Assembly (NCBI GenBank): GCA_013334765.1
Contig: JAAXWW010000003.1
Span: 1 to 49,353, forward strand
Origin: Candidatus Moraniibacteriota bacterium
GTDB taxonomy: Bacteria; Patescibacteriota; Minisyncoccia; Moranbacterales; UBA2206
Reading direction: 5' to 3'
DNA length: 49,353 nucleotides
Under the pieces are notes generated by a model that worked only from the letters and a program-made list of their open reading frames with translations, did not search any database and had not been told where the DNA came from. Of the stretch, positions 20,448 to 28,950 are shown piece after piece. The translations under genes and the position numbers were made by a program. Numbering within the stretch: the stretch's first letter is position 1; the number at the start of each line of letters is the position of its first letter.

Positions 20448-21863
20448 CTATAGGTTCCTTCTTTTCTTGAATAATGTTCCGACCGTCTTCAGGCATATGA
20501 CAATGTCCATAAGCAGCGACCAGTTCTCGATATAATAGACATCCAAGCGGTATTCGTCTTCGAAATCAAGGTCGGATCGGCCGGAAACCTGCGCCATTCC
20601 GGTCACTCCCGGCTTTATGGTAAGCAGCCTCCTGTGATAGTCCATATATTTCTCGACTTCCCTTTTCTGATGAGGACGCGGTCCGACCATGCTCATCGAT
20701 CCGAAGAGGACATTGAAAAACTGAGGCAATTCATCGATGGAATATTTTTCGATGAATCTTCCGACTCTTGTTTTCCTAGGATCGTCTTTTATCTTGTAGA
20801 GCGGTCCTTTCCGCACGCTCTGTTCGGCAATCAGCGATTTTTCCAGTTCAAGCGCCTTTTCAAGATTGCCATTCTCTTTCGTGACGCAACAATCCCATTT
20901 CATGTAGCGGAACTTGTAGACGAAGAATCTCTTGCCGTCATTGCCTACCCGTTCGTTCTTGTATATGATCGGACCGGCGCTGTCGAGCTTCACCGCAATG
21001 GCAGTCAGAAGCAGTATCGGCGAAGTGAGGATGATTCCGACAGAAGAGAAGATGATATCGAATGTCCGCTTGGCGATCCTGCCCCAGCCATCAAGCGGGG
21101 TATTCCTGACTTCGATGATCGGCTCTCCGTTCAGCAGTCCGATTTCGAAACGCGAAGTCTGAAGGGTGGTCGGGATATATTTGTATGTTATGTTATGGAT
21201 CGCGCAGTAGTCGATCAGCTTTTCCTGCTCGTCATCAGTGACTGACGGCTCGCAAAGGATTATCTCATCGATTCCGCGCTCTTCCTTTATGGCTTTTATG
21301 ACTTTCAGATGGGCTGTCTCGATCTCATCGATGATCTTGTATCCGAGATTCTTCTTCTTCCTGAGAATCCAGGAAATGGCATCCATCTTGGAATTCTTTC
21401 CGATGAGAAGCACCCGATGGACCCCTATGCCCCTGGAACGCAAGAGCCACTTCTGGATAAGCTGCAGGAGATACCTGGCAATGATCACATACATGGCAGC
21501 GAAGCCCCAGGCCGCCAGGATTATGAAGCGGGAAGAGAACCATTCGCGCTTCAGGAATATCGCCACGATGACTACCATAAGACCGATGGAAGTCGCCATG
21601 AAAATATGAAGGGTTTCCCTCAGTATCTTCCTTGTCGCGCGGATATCGTAAAGCCCCTCGATGGCATATATCAGTATGAAAACAGGCGCCACTATGAGGA
21701 CGATCTTCATGTATGCATCGAAAGAGAAGGTATAGAGCTTGGGCTTCAGTTGGATAACTTGAGGGACATTTCTGACAGCAAAAGCAGTGACAGCAGCAAG
21801 CACGATCATGAGAAAATCGACTGGCACCTGAATAGCGCTGAAAAACAACTCTGATTTCTTCAT
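20448..21863 (-). CDS. Polyprenyl glycosylphosphotransferase (bacterial sugar transferase, WcaJ/WbaP type)
   Basis: N-terminal TMs; KRTFDIIFSSVGIILTSPILLLTAIAVKLDSAGPIIYKNERVG; SIDELPQFFNVLFGSMSMVGPRP. Confidence 0.93.
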   Translation of the reverse strand: MKKSELFFSAIQVPVDFLMIVLAAVTAFAVRNVPQVIQLKPKLYTFSFDAYMKIVLIVAPVFILIYAIEGLYDIRATRKILRETLHIFMATSIGLMVVIVAIFLKREWFSSRFIILAAWGFAAMYVIIARYLLQLIQKWLLRSRGIGVHRVLLIGKNSKMDAISWILRKKKNLGYKIIDEIETAHLKVIKAIKEERGIDEIILCEPSVTDDEQEKLIDYCAIHNITYKYIPTTLQTSRFEIGLLNGEPIIEVRNTPLDGWGRIAKRTFDIIFSSVGIILTSPILLLTAIAVKLDSAGPIIYKNERVGNDGKRFFVYKFRYMKWDCCVTKENGNLEKALELEKSLIAEQSVRKGPLYKIKDDPRKTRVGRFIEKYSIDELPQFFNVLFGSMSMVGPRPHQKREVEKYMDYHRRLLTIKPGVTGMAQVSGRSDLDFEDEYRLDVYYIENWSLLMDIVICLKTVGTLFKKRRNL

Positions 21864-22035
21864 AATATTGAATTAGGCCGAAAAAAAACACGAAACAACC
21901 TCCTTACTCACTTGCTGGAATTATACAACAATTTCCATTGATAGTTAAGCCGGGTTTTTATTTCGTGTCTTTTTTTGAGATTTTCAAAGTTAGCATTTAT
22001 CAAGGCAAATCTATAAGCCGGATTCTGTATCTCGC

Positions 22036-22053
22036 CTCCGTCAACTGACGGAG
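22036..22053. repeat. Palindromic hairpin CTCCGTCA-AC-TGACGGAG in rnpB (same pattern as TCCGCCAGCTGGCGGA)
   Basis: 8-bp stem; tccgYcaRctgRcgga-like with compensating changes. Confidence 0.5.
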
Positions 22054-22231
22054 CGGGACGACAGTCATTTATCTGGACCTGCCATTGCTGGCGGTCTCAA
22101 GCGGCACTCACCGACACAAAGCGCTCAAAGCTCCAATTTGGGGCCCTCAGCGCTTCGTACCAGTGCACGACCTTGCATCCAGGCAGGGATTTAGCCGTTT
22201 CACCCTCGACGTTTCCGCCGAGGCTTATCCA

Positions 22232-22247
22232 TCCGCCAGCTGGCGGA
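22232..22247. repeat. 16-bp palindrome TCCGCCAGCTGGCGGA in rnpB
   Basis: Identical to the 16-mer at 32782-32797 in secD. Confidence 0.8.
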
Positions 22248-22454
22248 GGATATCCGACACTTTCGTGTCAGGACGTCTCTGCTCGCACCCCTTAAGTTGC
22301 CCTAGACGGGAGTTACCCGCTGCCCTTTCTCCAGGCACTTGCGTGCCCGAATGTGAATGTCCGGACTTTCCTCCCCATCCCGCCAAGCGGGACGGAGCGA
22401 CTGTCCGATTTGCCTTGATAAATGCTAATTTTCAGTTTGAAGGTACTTTCTCTG

Positions 22455-22483
22455 ATTATACTCCTAAATAAGCATCCGGTCAA
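22455..22483 (-). promoter_or_regulatory. Sigma70-type promoter of rnpB
   Basis: TTGACC - 17 nt - TATAAT on minus, immediately upstream of the RNA. Confidence 0.9.
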
Positions 22484-22521
22484 TGCTGACATCGAAAAAA
22501 TGCTTTCTATAAGCCAAAATA

Positions 22522-23106
22522 TTATTCGACAATGATTCCGAAGGGTTTCAAAAGCGCCAGGAGTCCGGGATATGACAATTTCGCCCCTTTGAGCCTGTTC
22601 TGGGTCGGATCGATATAGTAGTTCTTGGCGGTTCCAAGATCAGCCCTTTCCAAGATCGTGTTCTGGAATATGCTCCCCTGCAAATCGGAATCGGGAAAAC
22701 CGGATTCGGTCAGATCGGTTCCCATGAAATCCGTTTCCCTTATCATGCATTCGGAAAAAGCGGTCCGTCTCATCTTAAGATCCTGGAAACTGCAAAATTC
22801 AATCAGGGAATTTTTGAATGACCAGTCGATCAGCAGTGATTTTATGGTCAGAAAAAGAACTCCGATTATTTTGCAGTTGTCGAATGCGACATTCTGAAAG
22901 CCGCAATTGTCGACTTTGATATTGGAAAGGTCGGTATCCTCGAAAACGCAATCAGAAAACAGCGAGCCGGAAAAATCGCATTTGCCGAAATCGCATTTCT
23001 TGAAAGTGCAACCATGGAATTCCTTATTGCTAACATCCTGTCCTGGGCAGATTGCTTTCTGGAATGTTTCGTTTTCAAAGTTTTGCTTATCGAATTCGGT
23101 CCTCAT
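22522..23106 (-). CDS. Pentapeptide repeat protein
   Basis: Tandem A(D/N)LXX-like pentapeptides with F/C centres (FHGCTFKKCDFGKCDFSGSLFSDCVFEDTDLSNIKV). Confidence 0.88.
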   Translation of the reverse strand: MRTEFDKQNFENETFQKAICPGQDVSNKEFHGCTFKKCDFGKCDFSGSLFSDCVFEDTDLSNIKVDNCGFQNVAFDNCKIIGVLFLTIKSLLIDWSFKNSLIEFCSFQDLKMRRTAFSECMIRETDFMGTDLTESGFPDSDLQGSIFQNTILERADLGTAKNYYIDPTQNRLKGAKLSYPGLLALLKPFGIIVE

Positions 23107-23110
23107 AAAT

Positions 23111-23416
23111 CTATTCTGTTCTTTCCAAAATTATCCTCTGTTCGAACCCGCCACGATCTTCGGCCTTATTGAAGCGGACTTCTTCGATATCATTCAAATC
23201 GACGCCTTTAAATTCGCAGATCGCACGCACGACTTCAAGGACATCAGCAGCTTCTTCGATGGATATGTCCTCCAAAAATTCGCCGACTTCTTCATGAAGT
23301 TTGGCCCGAAGCGCATTTTCATATTCCGCATCACCAGCGATATGAGTTATGGCTTTTGCGCCCTTGCTCCTGATGATATCAGGGATCTTGTCCCTGACTA
23401 ATTTGTTGAACTCCAT
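23111..23416 (-). CDS. MazG-like / phosphoribosyl-ATP pyrophosphohydrolase-like protein
   Basis: MEFNKLVRDKIPDIIRSKG...LHEEVGEFLED..IEEAADVLEVVRAI. Confidence 0.85.
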   Translation of the reverse strand: MEFNKLVRDKIPDIIRSKGAKAITHIAGDAEYENALRAKLHEEVGEFLEDISIEEAADVLEVVRAICEFKGVDLNDIEEVRFNKAEDRGGFEQRIILERTE

Positions 23417-23430
23417 AAAGATATGGATTA

Positions 23431-26058
23431 TTAGAACGCTCCAAGATTTCCCAATAGCTCTCTTTGAGTTTCGAGTTTTGATTTATACTCTTCCATCCTG
23501 TTCCTGCTTTCTTCTATGATTTCCTTTGGTGCGCCGGTCAGGAATTTTTCGTTTTTGAGGGTGTTTTCGATGCGGGTGATGGAACTTTCAAGGTTCTTTA
23601 TCTCATTTTGAAGCCTCGTTTTCTCTTTCTCAACATCAATGAGCTTTGCGATATCCAAATCCAGGGCGATATCCCCTTCCGAAATACGCATGAAATTTCC
23701 TGATTCCGAAGCAGATCCGACGATCTTGACCCTAGCAAGCCGCTCGATGATTTCCTTGCCTGAGACTTCCGCGCCATAGGCATCGATCGCCATGGCCGCA
23801 TCGATCCTGTAGCTAGACCTTATATTCCTTATGCGGGTGATTATATTCTTAAGATTATCGAATTCTGCCGAGACATTCTCATCAATGAGACTCTCGTCCG
23901 CTTTCGGCCAAGCCGAAACCATCAGCAGTTTCTTTCCAGCATGAAAATCCTGGAATATCTTTTCAGTAATGAATGGGATGAACGGATGCCAGAGCTTCAA
24001 TATCTTATCGAAGACATATCCCAACACCTTGGCATTCTTCTCGATCTTGTTGATTTCGACATACCAGTCAGCCAGGATATCCCAGGTGAAAACGCGGAGT
24101 TTTTCTTGCGCAAGCGATATGTTCTTCGCTTCTATGAATTTGGTCGTTTCCTGGATCGTTTTTTGCAGTTCGGAAACGACCCATCTGTCGGAAACGGTTT
24201 TCAGGTCTTCGGTGGATATTTCTTCAACGATATTGAAATTTTCATCTGACTGGTTGGAATAGCGATAGATATTCCACAGCTTGGTCGTGAAATTCCTGAA
24301 ACGCTCGATCTTTTCTTCATAGAGTCTTGCATCCTGTCCTGGCGTAGTGTCCATAACAAGGCTGAGACGCAAAGCATCCGCTCCATATTTATCGATCATC
24401 GGCAGCGGATCGATTCCGTTCCCGCGCGACTTGGAAAACTTATGCCCTTCCTTATCCCGGATGAGGCCGGTGAAATACAGGTTCTTGAATGGGACGTTTC
24501 CTGTTTTGTATAGTCCGAACATGATCATGCGCGCAGCCCAGAAAGGCAGGATATCGCGCCCCATTATCATCATATCGGTCGGATAAAACTGCTTATAATC
24601 CTTTCCTTCAGGAAACCCTAGAGTAGTATATGGCCATTGACCAGAAGAGAACCAGGTATCAAAAGTATTCTCATCCTGAACCCACTCGCCCGTCGTAGCC
24701 TTGGCGGAGTCGGGATTGCCCGTCATAGCCTTGGCGGAGTCAGGATTGCCCCCATCCGGAGCTTCAAGTCCGACATATATCTCTTCTCCTTTATACCAAA
24801 CCGGGAATTGCGGACCCCACCAGATCTGTCTTGATATGCACCAATCGTTCAGGTTTTCATACCAGTTGATCAGGATATTCTCGAAATTCTTCGGATATAC
24901 ATTGATTTTACCTTCCTTTAAAGCTTTGATCGCTTCTTTTTTCAAGGAGTACTTTTTTGCGTCGACATTCACGAACCATTGCTTGGAAATCAGCGGCTCG
25001 ATGACTGTCTTGCATCTTTCGCATATGGATTTGTTTATCTTCAAATCTTCTTCCTTTTCCAGAAGCCCGAGATCGGAAAGATCAGCAAAGACATTTCTCC
25101 TTGCCTCCATCACTTTCTGTCCGGCATATTTTCCACCAAGATCGGTAATCTCTGACATCTCATCAATGACTTGCAGCTCTTCCAGCTTATGGTCTTTCCC
25201 GATTTGCCAGTCCAATGGATCATGTGCCGGAGTAATCTTCACTGCTCCAGTCCCGAATCCCATTTCGATCCGATAGTCGGAAATTATCGGAATCTCACGA
25301 TTCATAAGAGGCAGCATCGCCGTCTTTCCAATGAGATCCTTATATTTCTCATCTTTCGGATTGACTGCAATAGCAGTGTCGCCCAGCATCGTTTCCGGAC
25401 GCGTTGTGGCTACCGATATGAACTCATCGGAATCCTTGATCGGATATTTGATGTAACAGAGTTTGCCGTCTTCTTCCTTATGCAGAACTTCAACATCGGC
25501 AAGGGCCGTCCCGCAGCTCGGACACCAATTGATGATCCTGTTTCCCTTATATACCAATCCGTCCTCATACATCTTGACGAAAGTCTCAAGAGCGATCTTC
25601 AATCCATCCGGATCGAGGCTGAACTTTTCCCGCGACCAATCAGCACTGATTCCGATCCGTTTTTCCTGGGAACGCATATACCCGGATCTATCCATGCAGA
25701 ATTCATATACTTCATCATAGAACTTCTCCCGTCCGATTTCGTCACGCGCGATTCCCCGCTCTTTTTTGATTTTCTTTTCATAGACAACCTGAGTTTGAAT
25801 TCCGGCATGATCTTTCCCTGGAAGAAGCAAAGTTTTCTTCCCGTTCATCCTTTCATATCGGCCGAATATATCCATAACAGTATATCCGCTGGCATGACCA
25901 ACATGCAGCTCGCCATTAGCATTCGGCGGCGGCAGAACATTGCAATATCTTTCCGAAGAATCGATATTATCCGGATTGAAAAAGCCGGATTCTTCCCAGA
26001 GCTTATAAATATCGTCTTCCGATTCGGAAGGATTGTAGTTTTTAGGGATTTCTTTCAT
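23431..26058 (-). CDS. valS: Valine-tRNA ligase
   Basis: PPPNANGELHVGHA (HIGH-like), KFSKSRGN (KMSKS), C-terminal coiled coil. Confidence 0.95.
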   Translation of the reverse strand: MKEIPKNYNPSESEDDIYKLWEESGFFNPDNIDSSERYCNVLPPPNANGELHVGHASGYTVMDIFGRYERMNGKKTLLLPGKDHAGIQTQVVYEKKIKKERGIARDEIGREKFYDEVYEFCMDRSGYMRSQEKRIGISADWSREKFSLDPDGLKIALETFVKMYEDGLVYKGNRIINWCPSCGTALADVEVLHKEEDGKLCYIKYPIKDSDEFISVATTRPETMLGDTAIAVNPKDEKYKDLIGKTAMLPLMNREIPIISDYRIEMGFGTGAVKITPAHDPLDWQIGKDHKLEELQVIDEMSEITDLGGKYAGQKVMEARRNVFADLSDLGLLEKEEDLKINKSICERCKTVIEPLISKQWFVNVDAKKYSLKKEAIKALKEGKINVYPKNFENILINWYENLNDWCISRQIWWGPQFPVWYKGEEIYVGLEAPDGGNPDSAKAMTGNPDSAKATTGEWVQDENTFDTWFSSGQWPYTTLGFPEGKDYKQFYPTDMMIMGRDILPFWAARMIMFGLYKTGNVPFKNLYFTGLIRDKEGHKFSKSRGNGIDPLPMIDKYGADALRLSLVMDTTPGQDARLYEEKIERFRNFTTKLWNIYRYSNQSDENFNIVEEISTEDLKTVSDRWVVSELQKTIQETTKFIEAKNISLAQEKLRVFTWDILADWYVEINKIEKNAKVLGYVFDKILKLWHPFIPFITEKIFQDFHAGKKLLMVSAWPKADESLIDENVSAEFDNLKNIITRIRNIRSSYRIDAAMAIDAYGAEVSGKEIIERLARVKIVGSASESGNFMRISEGDIALDLDIAKLIDVEKEKTRLQNEIKNLESSITRIENTLKNEKFLTGAPKEIIEESRNRMEEYKSKLETQRELLGNLGAF
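24689..24744. repeat. Two tandem copies (30-bp period) of palindromic repeat CCCGTCGTAGCCTTGGCGGAGTCGGG inside valS
   Basis: Copies begin at 24689 and 24719; translate in frame as GNPDSAKAMTGNPDSAKATTG. Confidence 0.85.
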
Positions 26059-26059
26059 G

Positions 26060-28474
26060 CTATTTTCTCACTTCCGCCCCGATTTCTTTTTCAAGGCTTG
26101 TGGTTATCTTTTCCATCACCCTATCCACGTCCTTGCTTTCAAGGGTCCTTTCGTTCGAGCCGAGATCGATATGGAAGGCGAAACTGTTGCTGCCGTCTTT
26201 AGCGAAAATATCGAAAAGCTCGGACGAAATAACCAGCTCGCCTCCGGCTTTCTTGATAATCTCGGTTATTTTGGCAACCGATATCCCCTTGTCGACAAGC
26301 ATGGAGATATCGCGGGTGACAATGGGAAAGCGGCTGATAGCAGAATAGGTTTTTTCCTTTCTGGAAACCTTGAGAAGTTTTTCCAAGTCGAGTTCGAAAA
26401 TTGCCACTCTCTTTCCGATTTTGAAATTAGCGACAATTAGCGGGCTCACTTCTCCGATATATCCTATTTTTTCTTTCGTCCCTTCGACTTTGATTTCTGC
26501 CAAGCGTCCCAAATGCCAAGTCCCGAGAGTCGAATCGGTCGGGGTCGGATCGAAGTTGTCATAATAGAAATCCGAAACGCCGAGCTGAGACAAGAAGTCA
26601 TCACATATTCCTTTGACTGAGAAAAATGTTTCAGCATCCTTATCACTGTCCAGAACTTTCGCCACGATCAGCATCCGCTTCTCTTCCGGCATCCCTCCGT
26701 TGGTCCAATAGGCCCTTCCGATTTCGAAAATCCCGAACGAAGAAAAATTCTTTATATTCTCACGGATATTCTTGAGGATGTTCGGAATGAGACTGACTCT
26801 CACATATTCCTGATCGGGATTCATCGGATTCTGAAGCTCATAGTGCTTGATTTCTTCAAGTCCGGTGTCAGCCGCGTCCTTCTTGGAATAGAAAGAATAA
26901 TTATATATTTCATCCAACCCGAAAGCAGAAAGGGCATTGCGTATGCGCCTTTCAAGAATCGACATCTCGTTGACCTTTCTCGAAGCGGGAGTTTCCGCCA
27001 TGATCCGAGGCTGCACCTTGTCATATCCCCAGACTCTTCCGATTTCTTCAATCAGATCCTCCTGAGTTCCAAGATCAAGTCTGAAAGTCGGAATGAGACA
27101 TTTCAAATCATTGCCCGATTTTTCAGTTGCGATTCCCAATGAATTCAATATTCTGACAATATCTTTTTCCGGAACGGTTTCGCCAAGAAGCCTTTCGACA
27201 TAGCCAAGATCCAGTTCGATTTTCCATAGCTTCACCGGTTCAGGATATATGTCGATAGTCTCTTTGATTTCTCCTCCGGCTATATGCTTCAAAATCTCAA
27301 CTAGGCGTACCATGGCTTTTTCCGCCATGTTCGGATCGATATCTTTCTCGAAACGGCTGGATGAATCAGTCTGGATTCCAAGTCTGGTCCTAGTTTTCCT
27401 GATCAAGACAGCATCGAAGCTCGCGGCTTCCAAGAATATGTTCTTGGTATTATCGGAAATTCTAGAATGAAGCCCACCCATGATTCCGGCTAGCGCCAAG
27501 GCTTTTTCGTTGTCGGTTATCAATAAGTCATCGCTGTTAAGCTCTATTTCAGCACCGTCAAGAAGGGTCAGTTTCTCATTGTCTTTCGCTTCGCGAACGA
27601 TGATGTTTCCGGAAATCTTTTCGAGATCGAACGCATGAAGCGGATTACCGAGTTCCAGCATGACATAGTTGGTCGCATCGACCACATTATTGATCGGGCG
27701 GATTCCTGAAATCCTAAGACGGTTCTGCATCCATGATGGAGAATCTTTGATTTCGACATTCTCCATCAGCACTCCGACATATCTCTTGCAATTGTCATTC
27801 TTGATTTCGACATTTATTTTCTTTCCTTTTTTTGTCTTTCCTTCAAGCTCAAGCCCATCGAAATCATAGTCGAATTCGATGCCTTCAAGAGCCGTTATTT
27901 CCCGCGCCACTCCGACATGGCTCATAGCATCATGCGCCCGGTCGGGAAGAACCTTGATTTCGAAAATATCATCCGATTCGACACCGAGATATTCAGCGAA
28001 AGGGATCCCAATTTCGGTTTCAGCTTCAAGGATTTTTATGCCATCATGACTCGTTCCCAATCCGAGTTCGTCTTCAGCGCAAAGCATCCCAGAAGACTCC
28101 ACGCCGCGAATCTTCGCTTTCTTGATTTCAATCCCGCAGGGTAATTTTGCGCCAGGAAGAGCGACCGGGACTATGTCTCCGATCTTGATGTTCGAAGCTC
28201 CGCAAACTATACGATGCAATTCTTCCTCGCCCGTCGAAGCCTTAGCGAAGGCGGGTCTTTTGCCTGTTATATCTACTTCAACCACCTGCAATCTGTCAGC
28301 ATCAGGATGCTTTTTAAGCGAGATTATCTTTCCAACGACAACACTATCGAATCCGCCTCCGATCTTTTCCAATCCCTCTACTTCCAAAGCACGCATGGTC
28401 AATTCCTCACGCACCTCTTCCGCGGATTTTTCAGTTCCTGATAATTCTTTTAGCCAGTTGAATGAATATTTCAT
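26060..28474 (-). CDS. pheT: Phenylalanine-tRNA ligase beta subunit
   Basis: EMAP-like OB region (HPDADRLQVVEVDI...IVCGASNIKIGDIVPVALPGA), B5 and FDX-ACB regions. Confidence 0.95.
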   Translation of the reverse strand: MKYSFNWLKELSGTEKSAEEVREELTMRALEVEGLEKIGGGFDSVVVGKIISLKKHPDADRLQVVEVDITGKRPAFAKASTGEEELHRIVCGASNIKIGDIVPVALPGAKLPCGIEIKKAKIRGVESSGMLCAEDELGLGTSHDGIKILEAETEIGIPFAEYLGVESDDIFEIKVLPDRAHDAMSHVGVAREITALEGIEFDYDFDGLELEGKTKKGKKINVEIKNDNCKRYVGVLMENVEIKDSPSWMQNRLRISGIRPINNVVDATNYVMLELGNPLHAFDLEKISGNIIVREAKDNEKLTLLDGAEIELNSDDLLITDNEKALALAGIMGGLHSRISDNTKNIFLEAASFDAVLIRKTRTRLGIQTDSSSRFEKDIDPNMAEKAMVRLVEILKHIAGGEIKETIDIYPEPVKLWKIELDLGYVERLLGETVPEKDIVRILNSLGIATEKSGNDLKCLIPTFRLDLGTQEDLIEEIGRVWGYDKVQPRIMAETPASRKVNEMSILERRIRNALSAFGLDEIYNYSFYSKKDAADTGLEEIKHYELQNPMNPDQEYVRVSLIPNILKNIRENIKNFSSFGIFEIGRAYWTNGGMPEEKRMLIVAKVLDSDKDAETFFSVKGICDDFLSQLGVSDFYYDNFDPTPTDSTLGTWHLGRLAEIKVEGTKEKIGYIGEVSPLIVANFKIGKRVAIFELDLEKLLKVSRKEKTYSAISRFPIVTRDISMLVDKGISVAKITEIIKKAGGELVISSELFDIFAKDGSNSFAFHIDLGSNERTLESKDVDRVMEKITTSLEKEIGAEVRK
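28230..28255. repeat. Palindromic repeat CCCGTCGAAGCCTTAGCGAAGGCGGG inserted in frame in pheT
   Basis: About 22/26 matches to the valS repeat; encodes RPAFAKASTGE. Confidence 0.85.
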
Positions 28475-28481
28475 GATCTTA

Positions 28482-28514
28482 AATTCGAAATCCGAAAAAC
28501 GAAATCCGAAACAA
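28482..28514. repeat. Left inverted repeat of the four-helix-bundle cassette
   Basis: Contains two direct copies of CGAAATCCGAAA; 14-bp core GAAATCCGAAACAA. Confidence 0.75.
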
Positions 28515-28543
28515 TATTAAAATTCGAATAATTAAATTATAAA

Positions 28544-28909
28544 CTAGCACGACTTTCTCATTATGGAACTGAATATCTTCATCAACTCGGTAGCCTCTCC
28601 AGTCAATCTTAATCTTTCTTTTTCCAGCTCGATAATATTCCCGGAGTCTATAAGCGTTAGCCAATACCTGCTCTCCTTAGCCTCTTTTCTTGATATCTTT
28701 ATCCTCATCAAAAAATCTTTCTTACTCAGTGACTCATTCGCTTCGATATAGTTAGCACCAACAGACCCGGAAGAACGTATGACCTGTTTCCCATCCTCTA
28801 TGTTGGCGATAGTTCTGGGTATCTTCTTAACAAACAGCCTGACGTCTTTTGAAAATCCAAGGGTTCTATCTTCCAGATCGAATTGTTTTTTATCTTGTAT
28901 TTCTGTCAT
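28544..28909 (-). CDS. Four-helix-bundle protein (23S rRNA intervening-sequence protein / S23-like)
   Basis: IRSSGSVGANYIEANESLSKKDFLMRIKISRKEAKESRYWLTLI is the family signature. Confidence 0.92.
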   Translation of the reverse strand: MTEIQDKKQFDLEDRTLGFSKDVRLFVKKIPRTIANIEDGKQVIRSSGSVGANYIEANESLSKKDFLMRIKISRKEAKESRYWLTLIDSGNIIELEKERLRLTGEATELMKIFSSIMRKSC

Positions 28910-28916
28910 TCCGGTT

Positions 28917-28948
28917 TGTTTCGGATTTCTGATTTCGTGCTTCGTATT
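28917..28948. repeat. Right inverted repeat of the four-helix-bundle cassette
   Basis: TTGTTTCGGATTTC core is the reverse complement of the left core. Confidence 0.75.
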
Positions 28949-28950
28949 TA

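Larger units (their letters stand above)
21990..22428 (-). ncRNA. rnpB: RNase P RNA
   Basis: Minus strand has GGAGGAAAGTCCGGAC, AGATAAATGACTGTC and ACAGAATCCGGCTTAT; ends pair as a 21-bp P1 (ATTTGCCTTGATAAATGCTAA with its complement). Confidence 0.97.

Noticed and set aside
24689-24744. CRISPR-like array (two repeats of 30-bp period)
   Set aside because: Only two copies, no spacers, inside valS coding sequence; treated as an in-frame palindromic repeat.
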